From assembly GCF_031179985.1 (NCBI RefSeq), contig NZ_JAPSHJ010000024.1, forward strand, positions 7,740 through 51,495: a stretch of DNA of 43,756 nt, written 5' to 3'. The position numbers and the translations under genes are program-made. This document shows, piece after piece, positions 7,493 to 16,589 of this stretch; position 1 is the first letter of the stretch; each line of letters begins with the position of its first letter. This DNA is from Arthrobacter sp. GTDB taxonomy: Bacteria; Actinomycetota; Actinomycetes; Actinomycetales; Micrococcaceae. The notes under the pieces are model-generated. The model made no database searches. It saw nothing but the letters and a program-made list of their open reading frames with translations, and was not told the DNA's origin.

Positions 7493-8800
7493 ATGAAGCT
7501 TCTTGAAACCAACGTGTCCCGCCGCAATGTGCTGGCCGGCCTTGGCGCCACCACCCTCGGTGTCATCACCCTCACCGCCTGCGGCTCAAGCGGTTCCGGT
7601 ACTGCCTCGGCCGGCGGGGCCAAGAACTTCGTGATGACTGTATGGGGTGGAGATCCGGACAAGGCTGCCTACCAGACCCGGCTGGACCTGGCGAAGGCGA
7701 AGTTCCCGGACTACAAGATCACGCTTCAGATCATCCCCAACAAGGACTACGCCCAGAAAGTCCAGACCATGATCTCCGGCGGAACGGGCCCGGACATCAT
7801 GCAGGTGGCCGAGGACGCAAATGCCTACAGCTCCAAGAACCAGCTCCTGGCCCTTGATGAGTACATCTCCTCCGCCAAGCTGGACCTGAAGGCGACCTTC
7901 GGTGCCGTAGCTGAAAACTGGAAGTACAAGGACAAGACCTACGCTGTCCCGGACCGCGCCGGAGCAATGATCCTCTACTACAACAAGGGTGAGTTCGACA
8001 AGAAGGGCCTGGCCATTCCCACCGGCGACTGGACCTGGGACGATCTTCTCTCCACCGCCAAAGAGCTGACGGGCGACGGAGTCTACGGCTACGGCGGAAC
8101 CGAATGGTGGCCCATCTGGATGTCCTTTGCCTACCAGAACGGCGGCAAGATCATTGACCCGGACAGCGGACGCCCCACAGTGGACACACCGGAGGTCATT
8201 GAAGCCCTGCAGTTCTGCCAGGACCTGATTTACAAGCACAAGGTGGTCCCGTCCAAGGTTGACTATGCCAACATGGGTGCCGGAGTGGGTGGCGATGCCG
8301 CATTCGCTTCCGGCAAAGTGATGATGAACAGCACAGGCTTCTGGAACATCGGCAGCCTCGCCAAGCAGGACAAGATCAGCTGGGACGTTGCGCAGATCTG
8401 GCACGGCAAAGAGAAAGCCATTTCCGCCTTCGGCTCCGGCCTGGCGATCTCCCGCAGCAGCAAGAACCCCGCAGATGCCTTCAAGATCATTGAGTTCATG
8501 ACCTCCGCTGAAGGCCAGAAGCCAATCCTGGACCTCGGCCAGGACGTTCCCGCCCGCCAGGACCTGCAGAACAGCCCCGAATTCCTTAAGCCGTCCTGGC
8601 TGAAGGCTGACGTGAACATGGAAGTGTTCCCGGAGTCGACGCCGTCGATCTTCAAGCCGCCGTTCATCCCTGAGTGGAACGAAATGCAGAAGGCGATCAC
8701 CGACGCCACCGCAGACTTCTGGCTCGGCAAGACCGACGCCGCAGCCACTGCCGCGGATCTCCAGAAGCGCCTCGGCTCAATCGTCAAGACCCAGGCCTAA
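7493..8800 (+). CDS. Sugar ABC transporter substrate-binding lipoprotein (Tat-type)
   Basis: This 435-residue family-1 extracellular solute-binding protein starts with a twin-arginine-like signal (SRRNVLAGLG, residues 9-18) leading into a lipobox LTAC, so the mature protein should be exported, probably by Tat, and lipid-anchored at the Cys. The body has typical motifs of carbohydrate binding proteins: VQTMISGGTGPDIMQVAED and AVPDRAGAMILYYNKGEFDKKG. It would capture a galactoside or oligosaccharide outside the membrane and pass it to the two permeases encoded next. A purine-rich GAAGGGAAAG precedes ATG 7493. The linked GH35 enzyme and ROK regulator suggest a beta-galactoside substrate; this is inference from context. 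Confidence 0.9.
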   Translation: MKLLETNVSRRNVLAGLGATTLGVITLTACGSSGSGTASAGGAKNFVMTVWGGDPDKAAYQTRLDLAKAKFPDYKITLQIIPNKDYAQKVQTMISGGTGPDIMQVAEDANAYSSKNQLLALDEYISSAKLDLKATFGAVAENWKYKDKTYAVPDRAGAMILYYNKGEFDKKGLAIPTGDWTWDDLLSTAKELTGDGVYGYGGTEWWPIWMSFAYQNGGKIIDPDSGRPTVDTPEVIEALQFCQDLIYKHKVVPSKVDYANMGAGVGGDAAFASGKVMMNSTGFWNIGSLAKQDKISWDVAQIWHGKEKAISAFGSGLAISRSSKNPADAFKIIEFMTSAEGQKPILDLGQDVPARQDLQNSPEFLKPSWLKADVNMEVFPESTPSIFKPPFIPEWNEMQKAITDATADFWLGKTDAAATAADLQKRLGSIVKTQA

Positions 8801-8811
8801 TCCGGACCGCC

Positions 8812-9786
8812 ATGACCACCCTGCAGCAAAAGAATCCGGCTCAGGCCCGCCCACCGGAGCCGGCAGTCAACGGGATACCGGCCAAGCCCCGACCCAGCAA
8901 AATGAGACGCAAGGAAGCACGGTTCTTCTGGCTTTTCATATCGCCGTGGATCTTCGGTTTTGTGGTTTTCCTCCTTGGCCCGATGCTGGCCTCGGTCTAC
9001 CTGTCCTTCACCGACTGGGACTCCTTTACGGACCCCACCTGGGTGGGTTTCGGGAACTACGTGAAGCTCATCACCGAGGACACCGTCTTCCACAAGGCGC
9101 TCTGGAACACCCTCTACTTCGCCTTTTTCTCGGTGCCGCTCGGTATGGGTATCGCCTTGTGGCTCGCGGCGTTGCTGAACAAGAAGATGAAGGCGCGGAA
9201 GATCTTCCGCACCCTGGTCTATTTGCCTCACCTGGTGCCGATTGTTGCCGTTGCCCTGATCTTCCAGATGATCCTGGCTCCGGACGCAGGGCCGCTCAAC
9301 CGGATTCTCGCGGTGTTCGGGGTGGACGGCCCGGCGTGGCTCTTCGATTCCGAGTGGGTCAAGCCGGCGATCATCCTGCTGTCCCTGTGGCAGGCCGGCG
9401 GCGCAACCGTGCTGCTGTTGGCGGGGATGAAGGGTATTCCCCAGGAGTTTTATGAAGCTGCGGAAATCGATGGTGCCTCATCGCTTAGGCAGTTCTGGAG
9501 CATCACGTTCCCGCAGCTGACCCCCATCATCTTCTTCAATCTGATCATGGGGATCATCGGCGCGTTCCAGGTCTTCGCCCAGGTGTACATCCTGACCCAG
9601 GGCGGGCCGGACAACGCCAGCCAGATGCTGGTTCCGCTGCTCTTCACAGAGGCATTCCGCAACTACCACATGGGGTACGCGTCAGCCATCTCGTGGCTTC
9701 TGTTCCTGATGGTCATGGCCCTGACGATTCTCGCTTTCTCGACGTCGCGCAAATGGGTTTTCTACGAGACGGAGGTCAAGAACTGA
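8812..9786 (+). CDS. Sugar ABC transporter permease (MalF-type)
   Basis: The 325-residue protein has six predicted membrane segments, beginning FFWLFISPWIFGFVVFLLGP, and the EAA loop YEAAEIDGASSLRQFWSITF that docks the ATPase. It belongs to the MalF/UgpA group and pairs with the following MalG-type permease. ATG 8812 starts 11 bases after the binding-protein stop; longer in-frame starts would overlap the upstream gene. The N-terminal 35 residues are hydrophilic and Pro-rich. Its stop (TGA 9784-9786) shares one base with the next ATG, a sign of translational coupling. No ATPase gene accompanies the pair; actinobacterial systems of this type usually borrow a multitask MsiK-like ATPase. Confidence 0.92.
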   Translation: MTTLQQKNPAQARPPEPAVNGIPAKPRPSKMRRKEARFFWLFISPWIFGFVVFLLGPMLASVYLSFTDWDSFTDPTWVGFGNYVKLITEDTVFHKALWNTLYFAFFSVPLGMGIALWLAALLNKKMKARKIFRTLVYLPHLVPIVAVALIFQMILAPDAGPLNRILAVFGVDGPAWLFDSEWVKPAIILLSLWQAGGATVLLLAGMKGIPQEFYEAAEIDGASSLRQFWSITFPQLTPIIFFNLIMGIIGAFQVFAQVYILTQGGPDNASQMLVPLLFTEAFRNYHMGYASAISWLLFLMVMALTILAFSTSRKWVFYETEVKN

Positions 9787-10640
9787 TGGCTGAGCTTAAG
9801 GTGTACCAGAGCACCGCCTTTACCTATGCGGGACTGATGGTTGCTTCTGCAGTGTTCTTCGCTCCCCTGGTCTTTGTGGTTTCGATCGCCCTCAGCAGCG
9901 ACCAGACAGTAGGCACCGGCGCGTTCTCGTTGTTCCCCACTGAATTCCGGTGGGAGAACTTCGTGCGGATTTTTCAGACGCAGCAGCCGGTGGGGAACTT
10001 TGTGGTGAACTCGGTGATCATCTCGGTGTTGTCCGCCGTCGGGCAGGTTTTCTCCTCCGCCCTGGTGGGGTACGCCTTCGCCCGGCTCCGGGCGAAAGGC
10101 AAGAACATCACCTTTATGATCATGCTGGCCACCATGATGATCCCGGCCCAGATCACCATGATTCCGCAGTTCATCCTGTTCAAGGAGCTCGGCTGGATCA
10201 ACACGTTCCTGCCGCTGATCATCCCCAACTTCTTCGGCAACGCCTACAACATCTTCCTCATCCGGCAGTTCGTTTCCCGGTTGCCAGTGGAAATGGACGA
10301 GGCCGCGATGGTGGATGGCCTGGGATACTTCGGCATCTTCCGCCGGATCGTCCTGCCGATGATGATGCCGGTGCTGATCGCCATCGCCATCTTCACGCTC
10401 ACCTGGACCTGGGGCGATTTCATGGGTCCGCTGATCTACCTCAATGAGGACACCAAAATGCCGTTGGCGCTCGGCGTGCAGTTACTCACCAGTACAAGCC
10501 AGGAGCTACAGACCCCACCGTGGAACCTGGTGATGGTGGGAACCGTGTTCCTGTCGCTGCCGATGATCATCATTTACTACTTTGGTCAGAAGTACATGTA
10601 TGAAATGAATATCTCAACGGGCAGTGCAGGCGTTAAGTAG
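9786..10640 (+). CDS. Sugar ABC transporter permease (MalG-type)
   Basis: This 284-residue membrane protein has about six helices, with AFTYAGLMVASAVFFAPLVF as the first, and an EAA loop DEAAMVDGLGYFGIFRRIVL. It belongs to the MalG/UgpE group and forms the heteromeric channel with the preceding permease. The ATG at 9786 overlaps the previous stop (TGATG), so the two subunits are probably translationally coupled and made in equal amounts. The ROK regulator gene begins 67 bases downstream. Confidence 0.92.
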   Translation: MAELKVYQSTAFTYAGLMVASAVFFAPLVFVVSIALSSDQTVGTGAFSLFPTEFRWENFVRIFQTQQPVGNFVVNSVIISVLSAVGQVFSSALVGYAFARLRAKGKNITFMIMLATMMIPAQITMIPQFILFKELGWINTFLPLIIPNFFGNAYNIFLIRQFVSRLPVEMDEAAMVDGLGYFGIFRRIVLPMMMPVLIAIAIFTLTWTWGDFMGPLIYLNEDTKMPLALGVQLLTSTSQELQTPPWNLVMVGTVFLSLPMIIIYYFGQKYMYEMNISTGSAGVK

Positions 10641-10707
10641 TCATGGACAGCATCTCCGGAATCCCGCCCGCGGGAGGCCTGACCTCATCCGAACGCAGAA
10701 ACGGGAC

Positions 10708-11970
10708 ATGAAAAAGAGAACGTCCAAGGACATCCGGAATGAGAGCCGCTTCGCCTTGCTGCGCGGGCTGTATTCCCTGCACACCGCCACCCGGCAGGAA
10801 CTGGCCGCCGCCACCGGGCTCAGTTTCGCCACCATCGCCAACATCGTCGGCGAGCTGGTCGACGTCGGCGTTCTGGTGGAGGCGGGCAGGGAGGATTCCG
10901 GGGGCGGGCGGCCCGTAACAAGGCTCAGGATCTCACCGGACCGCGGCGCCCTGGTGGGGGTGGACATCGCGGAAACGTACATCCATGTGGATATTTATGA
11001 TCTGGCCCTCGACGTCATTGGCCAGGCCGAGAGTGACCTGCCCATCGACGAGAACGACCCGTCTTCGTTGGCCCGGCGGGTCGCCGGCCTCATTGACGAG
11101 GCGGCGGCAGCGGCAGGCATTCCCCGGGAAGGAATTCTGCGGGTGGGCGTCAGCCTCCCGGGCCAGGTGGATCCCCAGCGCGGCGTCTCCGTATTTGCTC
11201 CCAACTGGGACTGGCATGAGGTCCGGATCCAGTCGCTTCTTTCGGAAGCGATCGGACTGCCGGTCGACGTCGACAATCCCCTCCGCGCTATCGCCATCGC
11301 GGAATTGTGGTTTGGTGCGGGACGCCTGGTGGACAACGTGGCTACAGTGAACCTGGGCACGGGCGTGGGCGCAGGTCTCGCCGTCGGCGGTGATTTGGTC
11401 CGGGGAACCAGCAACACTGCCGGCGAATGGGGCCACACCACCCTGATCTTTGGCGGGAGGCTGTGCCGATGCGGCCGCCAGGGCTGTGTGGAGGCGTACC
11501 TCGGTGTGCCCGGGCTCCAGATGACCATGGCTGAGGTCAACGCTTCCCATGACCTGCTGACCGGAGACCGCCAGCGCGAGTTTGTGTCCGACGTCGCCAA
11601 GGGCCTGGCCGAGGGTGATCCTGACTGCATCGAACTCCTGGAGGTGACGGGCCGTTACTTCGCCGCCGCCTTGGGAAACCTGATCAACTTCATCAATCCG
11701 GACCACGTCAGTGTCTTGGGATGGACCGCCAAAGTCCTCGGTCCCGAACTGCTCAAGGTCACCCAAAAACACCTGCCAAACGAGGTGCTCCCGAGCGCAG
11801 GTGCTGCCGTCCGCGTGGAACTGTCCACTGTGCCCGGAAACTCAGTCACCCTGGGCATGGCCACCTTTGCCCTCGAGGGATTCCTGGAGCAGGTGGGGCT
11901 GCCAAGCCGCGGGCCAACCAACAGATTGATGGCATCCCGCAAACGATCGCCGGAGGTTGCTGGCGCATGA
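10708..11970 (+). CDS. ROK-family transcriptional regulator
   Basis: The 420-residue product has an N-terminal winged helix-turn-helix (ATRQELAAATGLSFATIANI, about residues 28-47, then SGGGRPVTRL) fused to a ROK sugar-kinase-like domain. The domain begins GALVGVDIAETYIHV and contains the zinc-binding CRCGRQGCVEAY motif. ROK regulators (NagC/XylR type) bind a sugar or its phosphate and derepress their own catabolic operon. It sits inside the galactoside operon between the transporter and the DUF2264 gene, so it most likely controls the promoter at 7407. ATG 10708 follows ACGGGAC, and an upstream open frame would overlap the permease. Its TGA overlaps the next ATG (ATGA at 11967-11970). Confidence 0.88.
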   Translation: MKKRTSKDIRNESRFALLRGLYSLHTATRQELAAATGLSFATIANIVGELVDVGVLVEAGREDSGGGRPVTRLRISPDRGALVGVDIAETYIHVDIYDLALDVIGQAESDLPIDENDPSSLARRVAGLIDEAAAAAGIPREGILRVGVSLPGQVDPQRGVSVFAPNWDWHEVRIQSLLSEAIGLPVDVDNPLRAIAIAELWFGAGRLVDNVATVNLGTGVGAGLAVGGDLVRGTSNTAGEWGHTTLIFGGRLCRCGRQGCVEAYLGVPGLQMTMAEVNASHDLLTGDRQREFVSDVAKGLAEGDPDCIELLEVTGRYFAAALGNLINFINPDHVSVLGWTAKVLGPELLKVTQKHLPNEVLPSAGAAVRVELSTVPGNSVTLGMATFALEGFLEQVGLPSRGPTNRLMASRKRSPEVAGA

Positions 11971-13919
11971 ACCGCCCTTTCCTGGACTTGCCCGAGCGGG
12001 ACTATGAGCTCTCCCCCTACACCGGCCTCACCCGTGACCACTGGGCAGGCTACGCGGACTTTCTCCTCCGCTCAGTCCATCAGCACGCCTCGGAAAGCCA
12101 TGCGAACATCTACCTCCCCGGGCCAACGAGCGCCTTCGGACGTTCCAGCGATTCCCTGGAAGCCTTCGCCCGGACTTTCCTCCTGGCGTCGTTCCGTATC
12201 GCCGGGGACCCAGAGGGCACGGCTTGGCTCGCTGACTGGTATGCCGCCGGGTTCGTCGCCGGAACTGACCCGGCCTCCCCTGAGCGGTGGCCAAGGCCTG
12301 ACGAGCTGGGGCAGGCCAAGGTGGAGGCCGCTTCCCTTGCCGTAGGGCTTGCCCTTACCAGGGAACACCTTTGGGACAAGCTTCCGCAGCGGGTCCAGGA
12401 ACAGACGATCGCCTGGTTCGAAACGGTGATCGGCGGAGACTACCCGCCCATCAACTGGGTCTGGTTCCAGATTGTGGTGGAGACCTTCCTTTCCACTGTC
12501 GGCGGCCGTTCCTCCGAGGAGGATATCGACGCCGGCCTTGCCATCCACGACTCCCTGTACAAGGGCGGGGGCTGGTTCGCAGACGGCCCCGAACGCGCCT
12601 ACGACCACTACGTCGGCTGGGCGTTCCAGGTCTACCCCCAGGTATGGTCGCTGATGGCGCCGAATGATCCGCGGGTGGTTGCGCGCAAGGCCATGGATGC
12701 TGAGCGGCTTGTTGATTTCCTGGACGACGCCGCCCACTTGGCAGGCGCCAACGGTGCCCCGCTCATCCAGGGACGCAGCCTGATTTACCGATTCGCCGCA
12801 GCAGCACCCTTTTGGGCAGGAGAGCTGGCCGGAAACACCAGACTGGCTCCAGGGCTGAGCCGGCGTGCAGCCTCCGGAATGCTGGATTACTTTGTCCGCA
12901 ACGGCGGGATCGATTCCAACGGCCTTCTGTCCGTCGGCTGGCATGGCGAATACGCCGGCATGAAGCAGAGCTACTCGGGGGCAGGCTCACCGTATTGGGC
13001 GTCCAAGGGGATGATGGGCCTGGCCCTCCCGGCAGACCACCGGGTGTGGACCGCTGTCGAGGAACCCTTGCCCGTGGAGGCCGGAAACACGCGCCGGATC
13101 ATCGCTGCGCCGGGCTGGAATGTCAGCGGTACGGTGGCGGACGGGGTGGTACGGGTGGCCAACCACGGCACCGATCACGCCAATCAGGGGGATGCCACTA
13201 CGGACTCCGCCCTCTATGCCCGCCTGGGTTACTCCACCCACAGCTTCCCGGACCTCTCTTCTGAATCGCCGGACAACGCCGTCGTTCTCGCGGATGCAAC
13301 AGGTAGGCTGACGCACCGCACGGGGTTTGAAGCACTGGGCACGCGTGAGTCCGGGGCGGCCCTCATCGGCGCCTCGAGCTGGAGCGCCAACTGGATCACT
13401 CCACCTGCGGATAACGGACGGGACCATGGCAGCGGGTTCCGCGGCGAGGTTACGGCCGGCCCCGAAGTGACTGTGGTGTCAGTTGCCTGCGGAGCAGCGG
13501 AGGTAAGGATCGTGCGGCTGCGTGGTACTGCCGCCTCTTCCCCCGCAAAGCTGATGATGGGCGGCTGGCCGCTCGCGCCGTCGTCGGACCTGACCAGTGT
13601 TGTCCTTCCCCTGCCCGGCGTCCCGGCTCCGGTGGGCCGGGAGCTCGAAACCGGGACGTTCCTGCGGGATACACCGCAACCTATGGGCGACGGACTCCGG
13701 ATTCCGTGGCTGGGAACTGTTGGTCCGGCGGTCGACGGACTCTACGCAGCCGTGGTGGCCTTCGGCGGCCAGGGGACCCTGAAGGCGGCCGACGCCGTTC
13801 GCTGTGTTTGGCAAAGCGGAACGGACGACGGCGGTGCGCGCCTTGAATTCGCCCGCCTTGAGTTCGGTGACGGCACCGTTGTCCCACTCCATGAATTTGC
13901 CGATCTCCTGGCACCCTAA
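11967..13919 (+). CDS. DUF2264 domain protein of a glycoside utilisation operon
   Basis: This 650-residue cytoplasmic-looking protein has no signal peptide. It begins NRPFLDLPERDYELSPYTGLTRDHW and contains aromatic-rich stretches such as DYPPINWVWFQIVVETF and GGWFADGPERAYDHYVGWAF in the first half, characteristic of DUF2264. This family is found beside glycoside hydrolases and ABC importers in actinobacteria and Bacteroidetes. An alpha/alpha-barrel-type carbohydrate-active role is often suspected, but I know of no proven reaction. Here its ATG overlaps the ROK stop by four bases, and the GH35 beta-galactosidase starts 22 bases after its TAA, so all three are tightly coupled. A role on the same imported glycan as the GH35 enzyme is inferred from context only. 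Confidence 0.8.
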   Translation: MNRPFLDLPERDYELSPYTGLTRDHWAGYADFLLRSVHQHASESHANIYLPGPTSAFGRSSDSLEAFARTFLLASFRIAGDPEGTAWLADWYAAGFVAGTDPASPERWPRPDELGQAKVEAASLAVGLALTREHLWDKLPQRVQEQTIAWFETVIGGDYPPINWVWFQIVVETFLSTVGGRSSEEDIDAGLAIHDSLYKGGGWFADGPERAYDHYVGWAFQVYPQVWSLMAPNDPRVVARKAMDAERLVDFLDDAAHLAGANGAPLIQGRSLIYRFAAAAPFWAGELAGNTRLAPGLSRRAASGMLDYFVRNGGIDSNGLLSVGWHGEYAGMKQSYSGAGSPYWASKGMMGLALPADHRVWTAVEEPLPVEAGNTRRIIAAPGWNVSGTVADGVVRVANHGTDHANQGDATTDSALYARLGYSTHSFPDLSSESPDNAVVLADATGRLTHRTGFEALGTRESGAALIGASSWSANWITPPADNGRDHGSGFRGEVTAGPEVTVVSVACGAAEVRIVRLRGTAASSPAKLMMGGWPLAPSSDLTSVVLPLPGVPAPVGRELETGTFLRDTPQPMGDGLRIPWLGTVGPAVDGLYAAVVAFGGQGTLKAADAVRCVWQSGTDDGGARLEFARLEFGDGTVVPLHEFADLLAP

Positions 13920-13940
13920 AAACGTCTAAAAGGAATAAAC

Positions 13941-15710
13941 ATGTCTACTTTTGCTGTTGGCGCGCAGGACTTCCTGCTGGACGGCGAACCGTTCCGGGTG
14001 CTCTCCGGCGCCATCCACTACTTCCGGGTGCACCCGGATCTCTGGGCTGACCGAATCCATAAAGCGCGGCTTATGGGCCTGAACACTGTGGAGACCTACG
14101 TTCCCTGGAACGAACATTCTCCTCGGCCGGGCGAGTTCCTGACCGAGGGGCAGCTTGATCTGGGCCGCTTCCTGGACCTGGTGGCGGCGGAAGGCATGAT
14201 GGCCATCGTCCGGCCCGGCCCGTTCATTTGCGCCGAGTGGGACAACGGCGGGCTGCCGGCTTGGCTTTTCCGCGACCCCACAGTGGGAATCCGGACCAGC
14301 GAGCCCGGCTATCTTGCCGCCGTCGACGCCTTCTTCCGGGCCTTGCTGCCTGCCGTCGTCGACAGGCAGATTTCCCGGGGCGGGCCCGTGATCATGCTCC
14401 AGATTGAAAATGAGTACGGGGCTTATGGCAATGACAAGGCCTATCTTCAGCACCTGGTGGATCTGGTGAAGGGCGGCGGCCTGGACGTTCCGCTGTTCAG
14501 TTGTGACCAGCCCGCGGGAACCATGATCGAGGACGGGTCGCTTCCGGAGCTCCTGAAGACGGCAACGTTCGGTTCCCGTGCGGCCGAGCGTCTGGCAACG
14601 TTGCGGAAGCACCAGCCCACCGGACCGCTCATGTGCGCGGAATTCTGGAACGGCTGGTTCGACAATTGGGGCACGCACCACCACCGCACCGATGCCGCTG
14701 CTGCCGCCGCCGAACTGGACACATTGCTCGCTTCCGGGGCATCCGTCAACATTTACATGTTCCATGGCGGGACCAACTTCGGCTTCACCAACGGCTCCAA
14801 CGACAAAGGCATTTACGAGCCCACCATCACGTCGTACGACTATGACGCCCCGCTGAGCGAGGACGGCTTTCCCACCGCCAAGTACTTCGCGTTCCGGGAT
14901 GTCATCGCCAAACACTTCCCGGTGCCGGAGGAGATTCCGGCTGTGCGTGCTGATGCTGCGGCCAGTTCCGTTTCAGTGACGGATTCGGTGGCCTTGCTTG
15001 ACGTCTTGGATCTGCTCGGCTCGCCTCTTTTGGTTGACGGGCCCGCTCCGACCACCGAAGACGCCGAACACTACCGCGGGTTCTCGGTGTACACCACCGC
15101 GGTGGCTCATGGTGGTGTACTTTCCGTTGCCGAGGTGCGGGACCGTGCGCAGGTGTTCCTGGACGGACGTTCCGTTGGTGTGCTCAGCCGGGACCACGGC
15201 GAGCGCGCCATCAGCCTGCCCGACGGCGGTCTGCTCCAGGTGCTTGTGGAGGACCAGGGGCGCGTTAATTACGGCAAGCGGATCGGTGAGGTCAAGGGCC
15301 TGATCGCGCCGGTGACGCTCGACGGCGTGGAGCTGCTGGAGTGGGAAATCCGGCCTTTGGATTTCACCGAGGTTGGTTCCCTGCGCGCGGCAGCTGTGCC
15401 TGTGGCTGGCGTGGCGGACGGCTTGGGGGTCGCCGGTGTGGCGGGCCCCTCCATTTCCTTTGCGGACTTTGACGCTGACGGCCCCGAAGACCGGTACCTC
15501 CGGCTGGACGGCTGGACGAAGGGAAACGCGTTCATCAACGGCTTCAACCTTGGCCGCTACTGGAGCCGGGGGCCACAACGTACGCTGTACATCCCGGCGC
15601 CGCTGATCCATGCCGGGCGCAACGAGTTGGCCATCCTCGAACTGCACGGAAGCGCCACGGGGAAGGTGCAGTTCGTTGCCGCACCGGACCTGGGCCCGGA
15701 TGAAAAATAG
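13941..15710 (+). CDS. GH35 beta-galactosidase
   Basis: The 589-residue enzyme shows the GH35 signature GGPVIMLQIENEYGAYG, with acid/base Glu158. Glu234 in PLMCAEFWNGWF is the expected nucleophile. The N-terminal TIM barrel (about residues 10-330) includes LNTVETYVPWNEHSPRPGEF and AIVRPGPFICAEWDNGGLP; beta-sandwich domains follow (about 380-589), ending in a galactose-binding-like FINGFNLGRYWSRGPQRTLY. There is no signal peptide, so it hydrolyses terminal beta-galactose from glycosides already imported by the ABC system of the same operon. AAAGGAATAAAC directly precedes ATG 13941. Length matches the short bacterial GH35 class. Galactan, beta-1,3-galactoside or lactose-type substrates are all possible. 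Confidence 0.93.
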   Translation: MSTFAVGAQDFLLDGEPFRVLSGAIHYFRVHPDLWADRIHKARLMGLNTVETYVPWNEHSPRPGEFLTEGQLDLGRFLDLVAAEGMMAIVRPGPFICAEWDNGGLPAWLFRDPTVGIRTSEPGYLAAVDAFFRALLPAVVDRQISRGGPVIMLQIENEYGAYGNDKAYLQHLVDLVKGGGLDVPLFSCDQPAGTMIEDGSLPELLKTATFGSRAAERLATLRKHQPTGPLMCAEFWNGWFDNWGTHHHRTDAAAAAAELDTLLASGASVNIYMFHGGTNFGFTNGSNDKGIYEPTITSYDYDAPLSEDGFPTAKYFAFRDVIAKHFPVPEEIPAVRADAAASSVSVTDSVALLDVLDLLGSPLLVDGPAPTTEDAEHYRGFSVYTTAVAHGGVLSVAEVRDRAQVFLDGRSVGVLSRDHGERAISLPDGGLLQVLVEDQGRVNYGKRIGEVKGLIAPVTLDGVELLEWEIRPLDFTEVGSLRAAAVPVAGVADGLGVAGVAGPSISFADFDADGPEDRYLRLDGWTKGNAFINGFNLGRYWSRGPQRTLYIPAPLIHAGRNELAILELHGSATGKVQFVAAPDLGPDEK

Positions 15711-15768
15711 GCGCTCCCCTTGGCGGGTGAGAGGCCCGGGGTTGATGTGATTCCAGTAGGCTCCTCCG

Positions 15769-16353
15769 ATGGGGAAAAGCAGAATACCGGGAACGTCACG
15801 TGTCGATCCGTCGCGGCCAGCAAATGCAGCACTGGTGCTGACCCTCGTGGCAGGTCTTTGCCTGACTGGATGCGGCGTCCCACTAGGCGTTCCATCAGGC
15901 GTTCCATCAGGAAGCGGGGACGGCGCGTCCGCCGCCGCATCACCCAAGCCGACAGCCGCCTGTCCACGTGTTGAGGAAATGCCGGATCAGGAGCGCCATT
16001 GTGCCGTCTACGATCCCGACGCGGCGATGGCTGAGAACGAGCGCTACCGCGAGAAAAGGCCTGTGAGCGCGGAGGTGCAGGCGCAGCTCGAAGCCTATGT
16101 TGGCCCGGCGCGGACAGCGCTCGAGGGGCTGAAGCAGCCGGCCACGGTGGCCGACGTCAAGCGGGCGCTTGGCTCGATCGGCCTCGATGAGCGAAAGGTC
16201 CAGACTGAGGACATCGGCACGGGAATCAGGTTTGGCGCCAGCTCAGGGACGGGCGGCTGTGTTACCGGGAGCGTGGGCGTCGACGGGACCGTTCATCTCT
16301 CGGCTGGAGGAGGCATCCTGGACGGCGGCTGCCTCGCTATGTCGGGGCACTGA
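15769..16353 (+). CDS. Hypothetical lipoprotein
   Basis: The 194-residue product has a basic N-terminus and a hydrophobic segment (ANAALVLTLVAGLCLTGCG) ending in the lipobox LTGC at about residue 35, so it should be a lipid-anchored extracellular protein. Directly after the Cys comes a Gly/Val/Pro/Ser linker encoded by three 12-base tandem repeats. The mature part has four Cys residues (ACPRVEEMP, ERHCAVYDP, GGCVTGSV and GGCLAMSG), possibly two disulfides. I recognise no family. It lies 58 bases after the GH35 stop but has its own start, and no functional link to that operon is evident. Confidence 0.7.
   Translation: MGKSRIPGTSRVDPSRPANAALVLTLVAGLCLTGCGVPLGVPSGVPSGSGDGASAAASPKPTAACPRVEEMPDQERHCAVYDPDAAMAENERYREKRPVSAEVQAQLEAYVGPARTALEGLKQPATVADVKRALGSIGLDERKVQTEDIGTGIRFGASSGTGGCVTGSVGVDGTVHLSAGGGILDGGCLAMSGH
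15874..15909 (+). repeat. Three 12-bp tandem repeats in the lipoprotein linker
   Basis: GGCGTCCCACTA (15874-15885) is followed by two identical copies of GGCGTTCCATCA (15886-15897 and 15898-15909). Each unit adds four residues (GVPL/GVPS) just after the lipobox Cys, so copy-number change would only alter linker length and keep frame. Confidence 0.8.
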
Positions 16354-16589
16354 TACAGACGACTGGGTGGGCCTCGATCGGCGCGCTTCGATCTTCATCA
16401 GCCCGGAGCCTAGAGGCGTCAAATCCCTCCCGGCCTGGTTGTGGAAGCATTTGTTTACGGACACGAGTTATGCCCATCGCCGTGGCTGTTTGTTCCCGAG
16501 ACATTCGACAGGCGGAGAAGGGGTATCAAAAAACGGTCGCTAAAAATCCCCTCCGCCGTCCTGCCGACCCGTATAGGCTTTGACGGTGA

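Noticed and set aside
10933..11772. Long minus-strand open frame opposite the ROK regulator
   Set aside because: It is antisense to a gene with clear motifs, is rich in His/Gln/Arg, and arises from GC-biased third positions; no start with a ribosome site.
13926..14915. 329-residue minus-strand open frame opposite the GH35 gene
   Set aside because: GH35 catalytic motifs on the plus strand settle the coding strand; the antisense product has no recognisable features.
14973..15947. 324-residue minus-strand open frame across the end of GH35 and the lipoprotein
   Set aside because: It spans two well-supported plus-strand genes and is Arg/His/Pro-rich, as expected for a shadow.
15720..15974. Plus-strand frame overlapping the lipoprotein start
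   Set aside because: The neighbouring frame from ATG 15769 has a proper signal peptide and lipobox, so this is a shadow.
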